DNA of 64,000 bases from Streptomyces albipurpureus. Its GTDB lineage: Bacteria; Actinomycetota; Actinomycetes; Streptomycetales; Streptomycetaceae. Each line of letters begins with the position of its first letter. The first letter of the stretch is position 1. Below the pieces are notes generated by a model. That model saw only the letters and a list, made by a program, of their open reading frames with translations, had not been told where the DNA came from and did no database searches. The position numbers were made by a program, and so were the translations under genes. Below are positions 8,310-16,827 of the stretch, in pieces. Location of the stretch: assembly GCF_023701525.1 (NCBI RefSeq), contig NZ_JAMQAW010000052.1, positions 92,190 through 156,189 of the forward strand, read 5' to 3'.

Positions 8310-9155
8310 TCAGGCGCCGACGCGAATGCGGGCGAAGCGCTTCAGCGTGAAGCCGGCCTCGTTCAGAACCTTCTGAACGGACTTCTTGTTGTCCTTGGCG
8401 AACGGCTGGTCAAGGAGGGTGATCTCCTTGAAGAAGCCGTTGACCCGACCCTCGACGATCTTCGGGAGGGCAGCCTCGGGCTTGCCTTCCTCACGTGAGG
8501 TGGCTTCGGCGACGCGGCGCTCGTTCTCGACGACGTCGGCCGGAACTTCCTCACGGGTGAGGTACTTCGGCGCGAAGGCGGCGATGTGCTGCGCGATGTC
8601 CTTGGCGATGGCCGCGGCGTCGTCGCCACCCTTGTCCAGCTCGACCAGCACGCCGACCTGCGGCGGGAGGTCGGGCATGGTGCGGTGCAGGTAGACACCC
8701 ACGTACGCGCCGGTGAACTGCGCGAAACGGTCGAGGACGATCTTCTCGCCAAGGTTGGCGTTGGCCTCGTCGACATACGCCTGGACGGTCTTGCCGGCCT
8801 CGATCTCGGAGGCGAGCAGGGTGTCAAGGTCGGCCGGGGAGGTCGCGGCGACGTGCGCGGCGAGCGTGTTGGCGACGGTCTGGAACCTGTCGCCCTTGGC
8901 GACGAAGTCCGTCTCGCACTTCAGCTCAAGCAGAACGCCGGAGGTCTTGTCCTCGGAGATGAGGGAGACCAAGGCGCCGTTCTCGGCGTTACGGCTCTCG
9001 CGCTTGGCGACGCCCTTCTGCCCCTTGACGCGGAGCAGCTCGACAGCCTTGTCCACGCTGCCCTCGGCCTCGTCGAGCGCCTTCTTACAGTCCATCATGC
9101 CGGCGCCGGTGAGCTCACGGAGCTTCTTGATGTCAGCGGCGGTGTAGTTCGCCAT
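8310..9155 (-). CDS. tsf: Translation elongation factor Ts
   Basis: This is the guanine nucleotide exchange factor for EF-Tu. The 281-residue chain starts MANYTAADIKKLRELTGAG, followed by MMDCKKALDEAEGSVDKAV, the N-terminal UBA-like domain that binds EF-Tu. The core dimerisation domains contain the conserved CETDFVAKG. The ATG at 9155 is fixed by this conserved N-terminus, although only a weak purine-rich site precedes it. The much longer open frame, up to 9527, is an artefact. It lies downstream of rpsB with a hairpin in between, the usual rpsB-tsf pairing. Confidence 0.97.
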   Translation of the reverse strand: MANYTAADIKKLRELTGAGMMDCKKALDEAEGSVDKAVELLRVKGQKGVAKRESRNAENGALVSLISEDKTSGVLLELKCETDFVAKGDRFQTVANTLAAHVAATSPADLDTLLASEIEAGKTVQAYVDEANANLGEKIVLDRFAQFTGAYVGVYLHRTMPDLPPQVGVLVELDKGGDDAAAIAKDIAQHIAAFAPKYLTREEVPADVVENERRVAEATSREEGKPEAALPKIVEGRVNGFFKEITLLDQPFAKDNKKSVQKVLNEAGFTLKRFARIRVGA

Positions 9156-9237
9156 GTCCTTGAATCTCTTCTCGAAAGTCAAAAGTCGAAGATCTGCCGA
9201 AGACCTTGCGACGATCCGTCGAAGATCTACGGGTGTA

Positions 9238-9274
9238 CGGCGGGGGCCGATGCACCAGGCACCGTCCCCCGCCG
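9238..9274 (-). terminator. Hairpin between rpsB and tsf
   Basis: CGGCGGGGG (9238-9246) and CCCCCGCCG (9266-9274) form a perfect 9-bp G+C stem with a 19-nt loop. It starts 27 nt past the rpsB stop. It may be an attenuator that lets rpsB be made in excess of tsf. Confidence 0.6.
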
Positions 9275-9300
9275 ATTCACCTACCGAAGCTGTACGACGA

Positions 9301-10257
9301 TCAGGCCTGCTGCTCGGCGTCCGCTGCCGGGGCCTCAGCCTCGGCGGCGGGGGCCTCAGCGGCCGGAGCGTCGGCGGCGGGGGCCTCAGCCTCAGCGGCC
9401 GGGGCGTCCGCGTCGGCCGGGGCCTCGGCGGGAGCCTCAGCAGCGGCCTCAGCCGGCTTCTCGGCGTCGTCGGACTTCTTGTCGCCTTCGAGCAGGTCGC
9501 GCTCCCACTCAGCGAGCGGCTCGCCAACGGCCTTGTCGCCCGGCTTCGAGTCGCCGGTGGCGACGCCGGAACGGGCGATGAGGCCCTCGGCGACAGCGTC
9601 GGCGATCACGCGGGTGAGCAGGGTGACGGAGCGGATCGCGTCGTCGTTGCCCGGGATCTTGTAGTCGACCTCGTCGGGGTCGCAGTTGGTGTCGAGGATC
9701 GCGACGACCGGGATGTGGAGCTTGCGCGCCTCACCGACGGCGATGTGCTCCTTCTTGGTGTCGACGATCCAGACGGCGCTCGGCACCTTCTGCATCTCGC
9801 GGATGCCGCCGAGGGTCTTCTCCAGCTTGGCCTTCTCGCGGGAGAGGACCAGCAGCTCCTTCTTGGTGAGGCCAGAGGCGGCCACATCGTCGAAGTCGAT
9901 CTGCTCAAGCTCCTTGAGGCGCTGGAGCCGCTTGTAGACGGTGGAGAAGTTGGTCAGCATTCCGCCGAGCCAGCGCTGGTTGACATACGGCATGCCCACG
10001 CGGGTCGCCTGCTCGGCGATCGCCTCCTGGGCCTGCTTCTTGGTGCCAACGAACATGATGGAGCCGCCGTGGGCAACGGTCTCCTTGACGAACTCGTAGG
10101 CGCGGTCGATGTACGACAGCGACTGGAGCAGGTCGATGATGTAGATGCCATTGCGCTCGGTGAAGATGAAGCGCTTCATCTTCGGGTTCCAGCGACGGGT
10201 CTGGTGACCGAAGTGGACGCCGCTTTCCAGCAGCTCCCGCATCGTGACGACGGCCAT
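9301..10257 (-). CDS. rpsB: 30S ribosomal protein S2
   Basis: This is a structural protein of the small subunit. The 318-residue chain starts MAVVTMRELLESGVHFGHQT, with the family signatures RRWNPKMKRFIF and PVVAILDTNCDPDEVDY. ATG 10257 has an AAGGAG site 8 nt upstream. After about residue 265 comes a low-complexity acidic tail of repeated Ala, Pro, Glu and Asp (units like AEAPAAD), encoded by repetitive DNA at about 9310-9445. Long S2 tails occur in actinomycetes, but this one is strikingly repetitive. The leader contains two palindromes and a DnaA box. Confidence 0.97.
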   Translation of the reverse strand: MAVVTMRELLESGVHFGHQTRRWNPKMKRFIFTERNGIYIIDLLQSLSYIDRAYEFVKETVAHGGSIMFVGTKKQAQEAIAEQATRVGMPYVNQRWLGGMLTNFSTVYKRLQRLKELEQIDFDDVAASGLTKKELLVLSREKAKLEKTLGGIREMQKVPSAVWIVDTKKEHIAVGEARKLHIPVVAILDTNCDPDEVDYKIPGNDDAIRSVTLLTRVIADAVAEGLIARSGVATGDSKPGDKAVGEPLAEWERDLLEGDKKSDDAEKPAEAAAEAPAEAPADADAPAAEAEAPAADAPAAEAPAAEAEAPAADAEQQA

Positions 10258-10374
10258 AGCCGTATCTCCTTGGTTCTCGGTTGTGTCCTGACGCCCCGAC
10301 GCGCCGTGCCACTGGGACCGAGGAGCGCGGCCACCGAAACCTGAAAGGTGATTGGTGGCGGGGCGTGCGAAGTC

Positions 10375-10419
10375 GACTCGGTGACCCGAGTCGCCGATAG
10401 AAGTGTACGGGACCCGTAC
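10375..10419. promoter_or_regulatory. Two palindromes in the rpsB leader
   Basis: GACTCGG/CCGAGTC (10375-10381 and 10386-10392, 4-nt loop) and the perfect 15-nt palindrome GTACGGGACCCGTAC (10405-10419) lie 118-162 nt ahead of rpsB. They could be an operator or leader RNA structure for autogenous control. The function is inferred from position alone. Confidence 0.35.
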
Positions 10420-10436
10420 GGTGCCGGGTGACGTCG

Positions 10437-10445
10437 TTGTCCACA
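10437..10445 (+). promoter_or_regulatory. DnaA box (TTGTCCACA)
   Basis: This is an exact copy of the Streptomyces-preferred DnaA box. It lies in the divergent spacer between rpsB and the M23 peptidase gene. A single box may be fortuitous. Confidence 0.4.
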
Positions 10446-10514
10446 ACCGGCCGGTACTCCACAGATACCGGGCATGATCCGCTCGAATCGGCGTTGTGCG
10501 AGACGGTTTGTGCC

Positions 10515-11189
10515 ATGAATCGACGACTTCTCGGCTGGCATTTTCCTGTGTTCGGCTGGCTCATTTCTGGTGCCCTGCTGCTCATCGGCGCGGGGGCGAC
10601 CCCATCGGCGTCGGTGGCCGACCACGCGACAAGGGCCGGCCCGGTCTCGGCCGTGATCCGCGCGGAGACCGCCGAGGCCCCTCGAAGCTGGCCCATGGGC
10701 CCACCGCGCCCCTTGGTGGTGCGGGGCTGGGAACCACCCGCGTCCAGCTACGGACCCGGCCATCGGGGGGTGGATCTGGCGGCACCGGCGGGTTCGGAGG
10801 TGCTGGCGGTGGCGGCCGGCCGGATTTCCTTCGCCGGCCAGGTGGCAGGTCGTGGAGTTCTGTCGATCAACCTCACCGGGACGGGTGATCCCGCGCTGCG
10901 CACCACATACGAGCCAGTCGATCCAGCACTACCCGTGGGTACGGAGGTGACTGCGGGGCAGCCGGTGGGCACGGTCGCTTCCGGTGCCTCCCACTGCGCG
11001 ACGGGCTGTCTGCACTGGGGACTGCTACGCGGCACGGAGTATCTCGACCCGCTCTCCCTGCTGCCGCCGGGCATGCTGAGCCGCACGGGCCATCGACTGC
11101 TCCCGGTCACCGGTACACGACCGCTCACCCCGGAGGCCTCGCTGCCCGGCGCACCCGCTCTGGCTCACCGACCGCCACACCGGCCCTGA
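10515..11189 (+). CDS. Secreted M23-family (LytM-like) peptidase
   Basis: This is a putative cell-wall endopeptidase or LytM-fold regulator, exported by an N-terminal signal or anchor segment (about residues 10-30). The 224-residue protein has the M23 zinc motif HRGVDLAAP near residue 79, and near residue 165 HCATGCLHWGLLRG, which contains the second histidine. A Cys pair flanks this second motif. The final hydrophobic-poor, Pro-rich 50 residues are not part of the domain. The ATG start matches the beginning of the signal segment. It is divergent from rpsB, a conserved Streptomyces arrangement. If all zinc ligands are intact it is an active hydrolase; otherwise it would be an activator. Confidence 0.85.
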   Translation: MNRRLLGWHFPVFGWLISGALLLIGAGATPSASVADHATRAGPVSAVIRAETAEAPRSWPMGPPRPLVVRGWEPPASSYGPGHRGVDLAAPAGSEVLAVAAGRISFAGQVAGRGVLSINLTGTGDPALRTTYEPVDPALPVGTEVTAGQPVGTVASGASHCATGCLHWGLLRGTEYLDPLSLLPPGMLSRTGHRLLPVTGTRPLTPEASLPGAPALAHRPPHRP

Positions 11190-11821
11190 CTCACCGACCC
11201 TGGCTGCATTGACCCCTGGCTGCATCGCCCCGGACTCACCGGCGGGCCACCCGGCATGGGGCCCTACCGATCTACACGGCGACACTCACCAACGGCAGCG
11301 CTGGGCCCCTGCTGGGCCCTGCGCCACAAGGCCCCCGCGGCTCTGCCGACTGATGACCAGCCCGCCGAGGCAGGGGCCTCCCTCGCGGATGGATGGCCAC
11401 CTCGACGCGCGCCCGCGGCCGTGGGGCCTTGACGCCGGGTCTCGGTGTCGTGGGGCCTTGGTGCCGTGAGGCCTCGGCGCCGTGAGGCCTCGGCGCCGTG
11501 GAGCCTCGGTGTCGTGAGGTCTTGGTGTCGTGGAGCCTCGGTGTCGTGAGGTCTTGGTGTCGCGGGGTCTGCGCGCGGTGGGGCCTTGGCACCATGGGGC
11601 AAGGGTCCGCCGCAACCTCACTGGGCCTGGTCGGGCGCTTCCACCCTCAAACCATGCCCCGGCAGACCATGAGGAGCCGCTCCGCGCAAGAAGCCCCACC
11701 CGCCCCTGGGGCAGGCCGTCGCCGAGAGAGGGGGCGACGATCACGTGGGGGACCGCCTCACGCCCCTGGGCAGGCCTGCGGGACCCTCGGCCAGGATGCA
11801 GGGGGATCGAGTGGCCGGGGG
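11190..11821. other. Non-coding spacer between M23 peptidase and TetR gene
   Basis: These 632 bp separate convergent genes. The middle is the 16-bp minisatellite. The flanks have no recognisable protein or obvious hairpin terminator. Open frames across it have repetitive, non-protein-like composition. Confidence 0.65.
11413..11600. repeat. 16-bp tandem repeat (minisatellite)
   Basis: About ten head-to-tail copies of a 16-bp unit with consensus GTGTCGTGAGGCCTCG are present, best preserved at 11445-11572. Copies vary at a few fixed positions. Because 16 is not a multiple of 3, every frame reads through a 16-codon super-repeat, which creates spurious open frames on both strands. No gene is supported here. 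Confidence 0.85.
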
Positions 11822-12403
11822 TCAGGTCTGGACGCCGCGGAGCGCCATGGAGACCGCCGCATCCGCGATCACGCCGGGCTCCTCGGCCGCACCGAGCTCA
11901 ATGCGGCGCACCGCGGCATCGACCACTCCCTGGAGCAGCATGGCCGCCAAGCGTGGCTGCCGATGTCCGAGCTCGCCCAGCGCCTCACCGATCATCGTGA
12001 TCAGTCCGCCGTGTGCGGCCCGGATCTTCTCCCGGGCACCGGCATCCAGCTCGCTGGCCGAGATGGCGACCACGGCCCGATGCCGCCGATCGCCCACCAG
12101 TGCGAGTTGTTGACGCACATACGCCTCAATCTTGCCTTCGGCCGTGTCGGCCCGGGCCATTGCCGTCTCGACGTCTTTCGCCCAGACGGGGAAGTCGACG
12201 GCGCACAGCTCCTCGACGACCGCCGCCCGTGAGCGGAAGTACTCATACACGGAAGACCTGGCCAGACCCGTGCGCTCGGCGAGGGCGGGGAAGGTCAACG
12301 CTTCCGTACCGCCTTCAGACAGGAGGGAACGCGCGGCGTCGAGCAGGGCGTCGCGCTGCATGGTCCGGTGCTCGGCCACGGAGGCCGCTCGAATCCTGGG
12401 CAC
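11822..12403 (-). CDS. TetR-family transcriptional regulator
   Basis: This 193-residue DNA-binding regulator has an N-terminal helix-turn-helix (about residues 17-62) reading RDALLDAARSLLSEGG, then LTFPALAERTGLARSSVYEYF, a typical TetR recognition region. The all-helical C-terminal ligand domain shows no identifying residues, so the ligand and targets are unknown. It sits directly downstream of whiG with a 47-bp gap, in the same direction, and may be cotranscribed. The ATG at 12403 matches the usual TetR N-terminal length. Confidence 0.88.
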   Translation of the reverse strand: MPRIRAASVAEHRTMQRDALLDAARSLLSEGGTEALTFPALAERTGLARSSVYEYFRSRAAVVEELCAVDFPVWAKDVETAMARADTAEGKIEAYVRQQLALVGDRRHRAVVAISASELDAGAREKIRAAHGGLITMIGEALGELGHRQPRLAAMLLQGVVDAAVRRIELGAAEEPGVIADAAVSMALRGVQT

Positions 12404-12450
12404 GTCTCCACTTTACGGATGCCGCGCAAGAGGCAGGCACGATTCAGCGT

Positions 12451-13287
12451 TCAACGTCCCACGTCGGCGAGCTTCGCCCGCAGCTGAAGGACCGATTTCG
12501 TGTGGATCTGGCTGACCCTGCTCTCGGTGACCCCGAGGACGTTTCCGATCTCCGCGAGGGTGAGGCCCTCGTAGTAGTAGAGGGTCACCACCGTCTTCTC
12601 CCGGTCGGGCAGCGTATTGATGGCACGGGCCAGCAGCCGGCGCAGCTCACGGTCTTCGGCCACCTCGACCGGGTTGTCCGCGGCCGTGTCCTCCAGGGTG
12701 TCCATCAGACTGAGCCGGTCGCCACCCTCGCCGCCGACATGTAGCAGCTCCTCCAGCGCGACAACATTCGCGAGGGACAACTGGCTGAAAACCGCGTGTA
12801 GTTCTTCCACCGCGATGCCCATTTCGGTGGCCACCTCGGCCTCCGAAGGAGTCCGTCTGAGCTGGGCCTCCAGGGTGGCGTAGGCGCGCTCCACAGCGCG
12901 TGCCTTCTGCCGGACCGAGCGGGGAATCCAGTCCAGGGCTCGCAGTTCATCGATCATCGCGCCGCGAATGCGGGTGATGGCATAGGTCTCGAATTTGATG
13001 GACCGCTCGATATCGAACTTCTCGATGGCGTCGATCAGCCCAAAGACCCCGGATGAGACAAAGTCCGCCTGCTCCACATTTGACGGCAGCCCGACACTGA
13101 CCCGACCAGCGACGTACTTCACCAGCGGCGAGTAGTGCAGGATCAACTGCTCACGCAGCCGCTCGTCCCCCGTGGACTTGTACGACCGCCACAGCTCCTC
13201 CAGGGAGGAGGGCGCGGGTGGCCGCACGGTGCCACGGGCAGCGCGGGGCACTGCCGCGCGGTCAGACCCGGAGGTGTGCTGTGGCAT
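12451..13287 (-). CDS. whiG: Sporulation RNA polymerase sigma factor WhiG
   Basis: This FliA-like (sigma-28 type) sigma factor commits aerial hyphae to sporulation in Streptomyces. The 278-residue protein has sigma region 2 (LILHYSPLVKYVAGRV through FVSSGVFGLIDAIEKFD), region 3 with RTPSEAEVATEMGI, and region 4 ending LTLAEIGNVLGVTESRVSQI. These match WhiG closely and the length fits the usual 280. ATG 13287 begins MPQHTSGSD; AAGG upstream is a weak ribosome site. The gene lies downstream of dprA in the same direction across about 250 bp, and upstream of the TetR gene. Confidence 0.95.
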   Translation of the reverse strand: MPQHTSGSDRAAVPRAARGTVRPPAPSSLEELWRSYKSTGDERLREQLILHYSPLVKYVAGRVSVGLPSNVEQADFVSSGVFGLIDAIEKFDIERSIKFETYAITRIRGAMIDELRALDWIPRSVRQKARAVERAYATLEAQLRRTPSEAEVATEMGIAVEELHAVFSQLSLANVVALEELLHVGGEGGDRLSLMDTLEDTAADNPVEVAEDRELRRLLARAINTLPDREKTVVTLYYYEGLTLAEIGNVLGVTESRVSQIHTKSVLQLRAKLADVGR

Positions 13288-13540
13288 GGCGTTGCCTTGA
13301 GCCGTTCTGCTGTGAGGGGGGTCGGTGAGGGGTTCGACGAGCGTCTGGGCCAGGAGGGTGAGCGTAGCGTGACTGAACGGTCGCGGTGGGCGAAGGTCTG
13401 GTGAACGACCCACTACGGGGTATCCACCGTCGTCCACACCTTCGAACCGGCACCGAGACATCACCCGCCGGCCCTTCCAGCGCCACCAACGGGCCCGCGA
13501 CAAGGTCCTCGGCATCACCTTTTCACCCGAATGACCCAGG

Positions 13541-14713
13541 TCAAGAACCGCCTCGCCGCGCGTTCGATCGAGGGATCGCTTGATCCGTCAACTGCCATCC
13601 ATCCCCGAGTCGTTCGACAAAGCCCAGTGCGTGGAGTTCGTAGAGCTTGCCGAGCGCTTCGTCCGGGGTGGTTCCCGAGGTCCGGGCGAGTCGGGCACTG
13701 TCGACCGCTCCCCGCGCCGGAAGGGCCTCCAGCACCCTCGCACTCCTGTCGTCAAGGAGATCGCGGGGAAGTACGGGGCCACGCCGGTCAGGAGCGAGCT
13801 CTCCTATCTCCCCCACCAGCTCGACGATTTCATCCGGATCGGTCACCAGAACCCCTTCACCGCGCAGCAGTTCATGAACCCCCGCGGAGAGTCCACTCGT
13901 GGCCGGGCCAGGCACTCCCATCGTGTGTCGCCCCAACCGCTGCGCCCAGCGCGCGGTGACCAGTGAGCCGCTGCGGTACTCGGCCTCGACCACCACCGTG
14001 CCTCTGGTGAGTGATGCGATGACACGGTTGCGGAGGATGAATCGACTCCGGGTGGGATGGTCGCCCGGCGGTAACTCCCCCATGACCAGGCCCTGTTCGA
14101 CGATCCGCTCGATCAACTCGACATGTCCACGCGGATAGGCCACATCCACGCCGCACGCGAGTACCGCGATAGTGGCTCCGTTTGCCCCCAGTGCGCCTCT
14201 GTGCGCTGCGCCATCGACACCGAACGCGGCCCCCGAGACCACGACCCAGCCTCGCTCAGCGAGGCCGGAACCGAGGACTGCGGCCATATGCGCGCCGTAG
14301 GGCGTGCATGCCCGGGCGCCGACGATGGCCACCGACCGCAACGCCCAGACGCGTAGGTCCGGCTGCCCTCTGACCCAGAGTCCGGTGGGTCTGGCGTCCC
14401 CGAGGTCATCGAGCTGAGTGGGCCATTCCTGGTCGCCCGGGCAGACGAAGCGGCCGCCGACCCTCGCGATGGCCGCCAGGTCATGAGAGGGCCTGGCTTC
14501 GGCTGCCCTTGCCCGGCAGCTCGCCGTCCGGCGTGCGGTCGCGCCGGGTAGTTCCGCCGTCGCGGACTCCGGGCCGGTGAGCCGCTCCATCAGCTCCTGC
14601 GCGCCGATCTCCCGTAGCCAACGCCCCGCTCTCTCGTCCCCCGGCTCAATCACTCGGGAAAGCGCCGCCCGCGCCCTCCTCTCGGGGTCTCCAGCCCCCG
14701 GTGTCGCCGTCAT
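13541..14713 (-). CDS. dprA: DNA-processing protein DprA
   Basis: DprA protects incoming single-stranded DNA and loads RecA in natural transformation. The 390-residue protein has the Rossmann-like DprA fold with VAIVGARACTPYG, VVVSGAAFGVDGAAHRGALG, GVDVAYPRGH and the FILRNRVIASLTRGTVVVEAEYRSGS-type segment. It ends with a winged-helix-like C-terminal domain (about residues 310-380). It lies downstream of comM and yraN on the same strand, a common bacterial cluster, across a 500-bp spacer. Streptomyces are not known to be naturally competent, so its actual role here is unclear. Confidence 0.93.
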   Translation of the reverse strand: MTATPGAGDPERRARAALSRVIEPGDERAGRWLREIGAQELMERLTGPESATAELPGATARRTASCRARAAEARPSHDLAAIARVGGRFVCPGDQEWPTQLDDLGDARPTGLWVRGQPDLRVWALRSVAIVGARACTPYGAHMAAVLGSGLAERGWVVVSGAAFGVDGAAHRGALGANGATIAVLACGVDVAYPRGHVELIERIVEQGLVMGELPPGDHPTRSRFILRNRVIASLTRGTVVVEAEYRSGSLVTARWAQRLGRHTMGVPGPATSGLSAGVHELLRGEGVLVTDPDEIVELVGEIGELAPDRRGPVLPRDLLDDRSARVLEALPARGAVDSARLARTSGTTPDEALGKLYELHALGFVERLGDGWQLTDQAIPRSNARRGGS

Positions 14714-15213
14714 TGTCTTCCCCCTCCACTCAGGCCCTTAGCCGCCCATGCCGCCGCCACACCCCTCGCCCCGCCCGAGGGAGGAGATCCAGGCCCCCTC
14801 TTCCCGCGCGCCCGCTCCCTTCCGGTCAGTCCCCGCCCCCTTCCGTCCCGGCCTGGACATCGCCCGCTCCACGCCCAGCACCTCAATCCGCGGCCCCAAC
14901 CCGCACCGGACATCGGCTCGTCTCCTCCGTCACCGCCTCCCCTCCGAAGCGGAGCTCATGAGCTCCCGTACACAGCCCCCGGTCACAGTCGGCCCCGGTC
15001 GCAGTCGGCCGCTGCCCCACGCAGCCCCTGTCCCCGTTGTTCGCCACGCCATCGACTGGCCCCGCCAGGGGCAGGGCCCCTCCCCTGGCAACGGCCACAC
15101 CGCTCCAGTGGCCGTTCCGTTGGTGCTTCAAGGACGCCGGGGCTGCGCGGGACAGGGAACGCGGGGAACTCCCAGAGCAGTGGAAGCGGGCCGGTCGCGG
15201 CCGGGCCGGGGCG
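14714..15213. other. Spacer between comM and dprA
   Basis: This stretch of 500 bp has no recognisable gene. It is strongly C-rich on the plus strand at 14745-14900. Two adjacent hairpins close to the comM stop (15064-15116) are the only clear structures. A dprA promoter was not identified. Confidence 0.55.
15064..15116 (-). terminator. Tandem hairpins downstream of comM
   Basis: The first stem is GCCAGGGG/CCCCTGGC (15064-15071 and 15082-15089). The second is AACGGCCAC/GTGGCCGTT (15090-15098 and 15108-15116). They abut each other about 100 nt past the comM stop and probably end the yraN-comM transcript. Confidence 0.55.
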
Positions 15214-16827
15214 TCATGGCCGCCCTGTGGCCCGTTGAGGGGTGCCCCGGGTGACGCCCGTGCGCAGCGCCAGGGCGAGGCCGACATCAGAGCCTTCGGG
15301 CCGGTCGCGACCCGCCAGATCCGCCAGGGTCCAAGCCACCCGCAGCACCCGGTCCAGACCGCGGGCGGTGAGCAGCCCCCGCTCCATGTCCCGCTCCGCG
15401 ATGGCCAGCGCCCCGGGGCCCACTCGCCATCTGGTGCGCAGCTCAGGGCCGGGGACCTCGCTGTTCACCCGCCAGGGGGTCCCGGTCAACCGGGCCTCGG
15501 CTCGTTCCCTCGCCTCCAGCACCCTGGCCGCGACCGCCGCGGTCGGCTCGCCGCGGCAGCCCTGCCCGAGGAGGTCGCTCCGGCTGACGGGCTCGACCCC
15601 CACTCGTAGATCAATCCGGTCGAGGAGGGGTCCCGAGAGCCGCGCTTGATAGCGCCGCACCGCCGACGGCGGGCACTCGCATCCCGCGCCGAGCAGGGTG
15701 TGCCGTCCGCAAGGGCAGGGATTCGCGGCCAGCACCAGCAGAAACCGGGCGGGAAGCCGAACCACACCTCCGCTACGGGCCACCACCACATGTCCCGATT
15801 CCAGCGGTTGGCGCAGGGCGTCCAGGGATTTCCCGGAGAACTCCGGCGCCTCATCCAGAAAGAGGACTCCTCGGTGCGCCAGGGAAACCGCTCCCGGTCT
15901 GGGGAGGCCGTTCCCGCCGCCGACGAGCGATGGCATGGTCGCGGAGTGGTGGGGCGCGCAGTAGGGAGGCATGCGCACCAGTGGCTGACCGAGCGGCAGC
16001 ATGCCGGCCACCGAGTGGACCGCTGTGACCTCCAGGGATTCCTGTTGGGTCAGCGGCGGCAACACCCCGGGCAGTCGCTCGGCCAGCATGGTCTTGCCCG
16101 CGCCTGGCGGCCCCGAGAGAAACAGGTGGTGACCGCCTGCCGCGGCGACCTCAAGGGCCTTGCGCGCTATCCGCTGGCCGGCGACGTCGGCGAGGTCGGG
16201 GCCGCCCGTCGCGGCCATGGCCAGCCCTGTGCCCACACCTGCGCCGGGAAGGATCAGTCCGGCCAGCAAGCTGTCCGGTTTGCCATCGGGTAGCGGCGGC
16301 TCATCGGGGACCGGTTCTTCGGCCAGGACCGCGATCAGCTGCCGTAGGCTCCGCACACCCAAGACCGACACACCCGGCACAAGGGCCGCCTCGCCCGCGG
16401 TCTGCTCAGGGACGACCACCTGTCGATACCCGGCCGTCGCCGCGGCGAGCACGGCCGGCAGGACTCCGCGCACGGGCCGGACCCTTCCGTCCAGGCCCAG
16501 CTCGCCGATGAGCACCAGATCGGCCATCGCATCCGGATCGATGCGCCCGGACGCACCGAGCACGGCTGCCGCGACGGCGAGATCGAACCCACTGCCCCCT
16601 TTGGGCACGGAGGCGGGACTGAGCCCAACCGTCAGTTTCATCTGCGGCCACTCGGCACCTGAGTTCACCACGGCCGCGCGCACCCGGTCCCGGCTCTCGA
16701 CCAGGCTCTTGTCGGGCAGCCCCACCAGCGTGAAGTTCGGCACTCCCCGCTCCAGGTCGGCCTGGACCTCCACCACCACGCCCTCGACGCCCACCAGCGC
16801 CACGGAACAAGCCCGGGCGAACGCCAT
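15214..16827 (-). CDS. comM: YifB/ComM-family AAA+ ATPase (Mg-chelatase-like)
   Basis: This is a putative helicase that aids branch migration during DNA uptake and recombination. The 537-residue protein has an N-terminal Lon-like domain (residues 1-170, including GLSPASVPKGGSGFDL). An AAA+ core follows with Walker A SGPPGAGKTMLAERLP and Walker B GVLFLDEAPEF, then the zinc-like CPCG...CEC motif (ANPCPCGRHTLLGAGCEC) typical of the ComM group. ATG 16827 overlaps the yraN stop as TGATG, so the two are coupled. The open frame to 16944 is not supported. Confidence 0.93.
   Translation of the reverse strand: MAFARACSVALVGVEGVVVEVQADLERGVPNFTLVGLPDKSLVESRDRVRAAVVNSGAEWPQMKLTVGLSPASVPKGGSGFDLAVAAAVLGASGRIDPDAMADLVLIGELGLDGRVRPVRGVLPAVLAAATAGYRQVVVPEQTAGEAALVPGVSVLGVRSLRQLIAVLAEEPVPDEPPLPDGKPDSLLAGLILPGAGVGTGLAMAATGGPDLADVAGQRIARKALEVAAAGGHHLFLSGPPGAGKTMLAERLPGVLPPLTQQESLEVTAVHSVAGMLPLGQPLVRMPPYCAPHHSATMPSLVGGGNGLPRPGAVSLAHRGVLFLDEAPEFSGKSLDALRQPLESGHVVVARSGGVVRLPARFLLVLAANPCPCGRHTLLGAGCECPPSAVRRYQARLSGPLLDRIDLRVGVEPVSRSDLLGQGCRGEPTAAVAARVLEARERAEARLTGTPWRVNSEVPGPELRTRWRVGPGALAIAERDMERGLLTARGLDRVLRVAWTLADLAGRDRPEGSDVGLALALRTGVTRGTPQRATGRP

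Noticed and set aside
11413..11600. CRISPR array
   Set aside because: Units are contiguous without spacers, and no cas genes are in the window. The 138-bp repeats are rejected for the same reason.
11264..11744. Several overlapping open frames across the 16-bp minisatellite
   Set aside because: All three frames read the same repeat; the peptides are 16-residue repeats of Thr, Arg, Pro and His without protein character.
12515..12530. DnaA-box-like TGTGGATC inside whiG
   Set aside because: It lies within coding sequence, is imperfect and has no partners nearby.
13287..13518. Extended N-termini of whiG and other genes (tsf, rpsB, smc neighbours) suggested by longer open frames
   Set aside because: The extensions have no homology and run through promoters or neighbouring genes; starts were placed at conserved N-termini.
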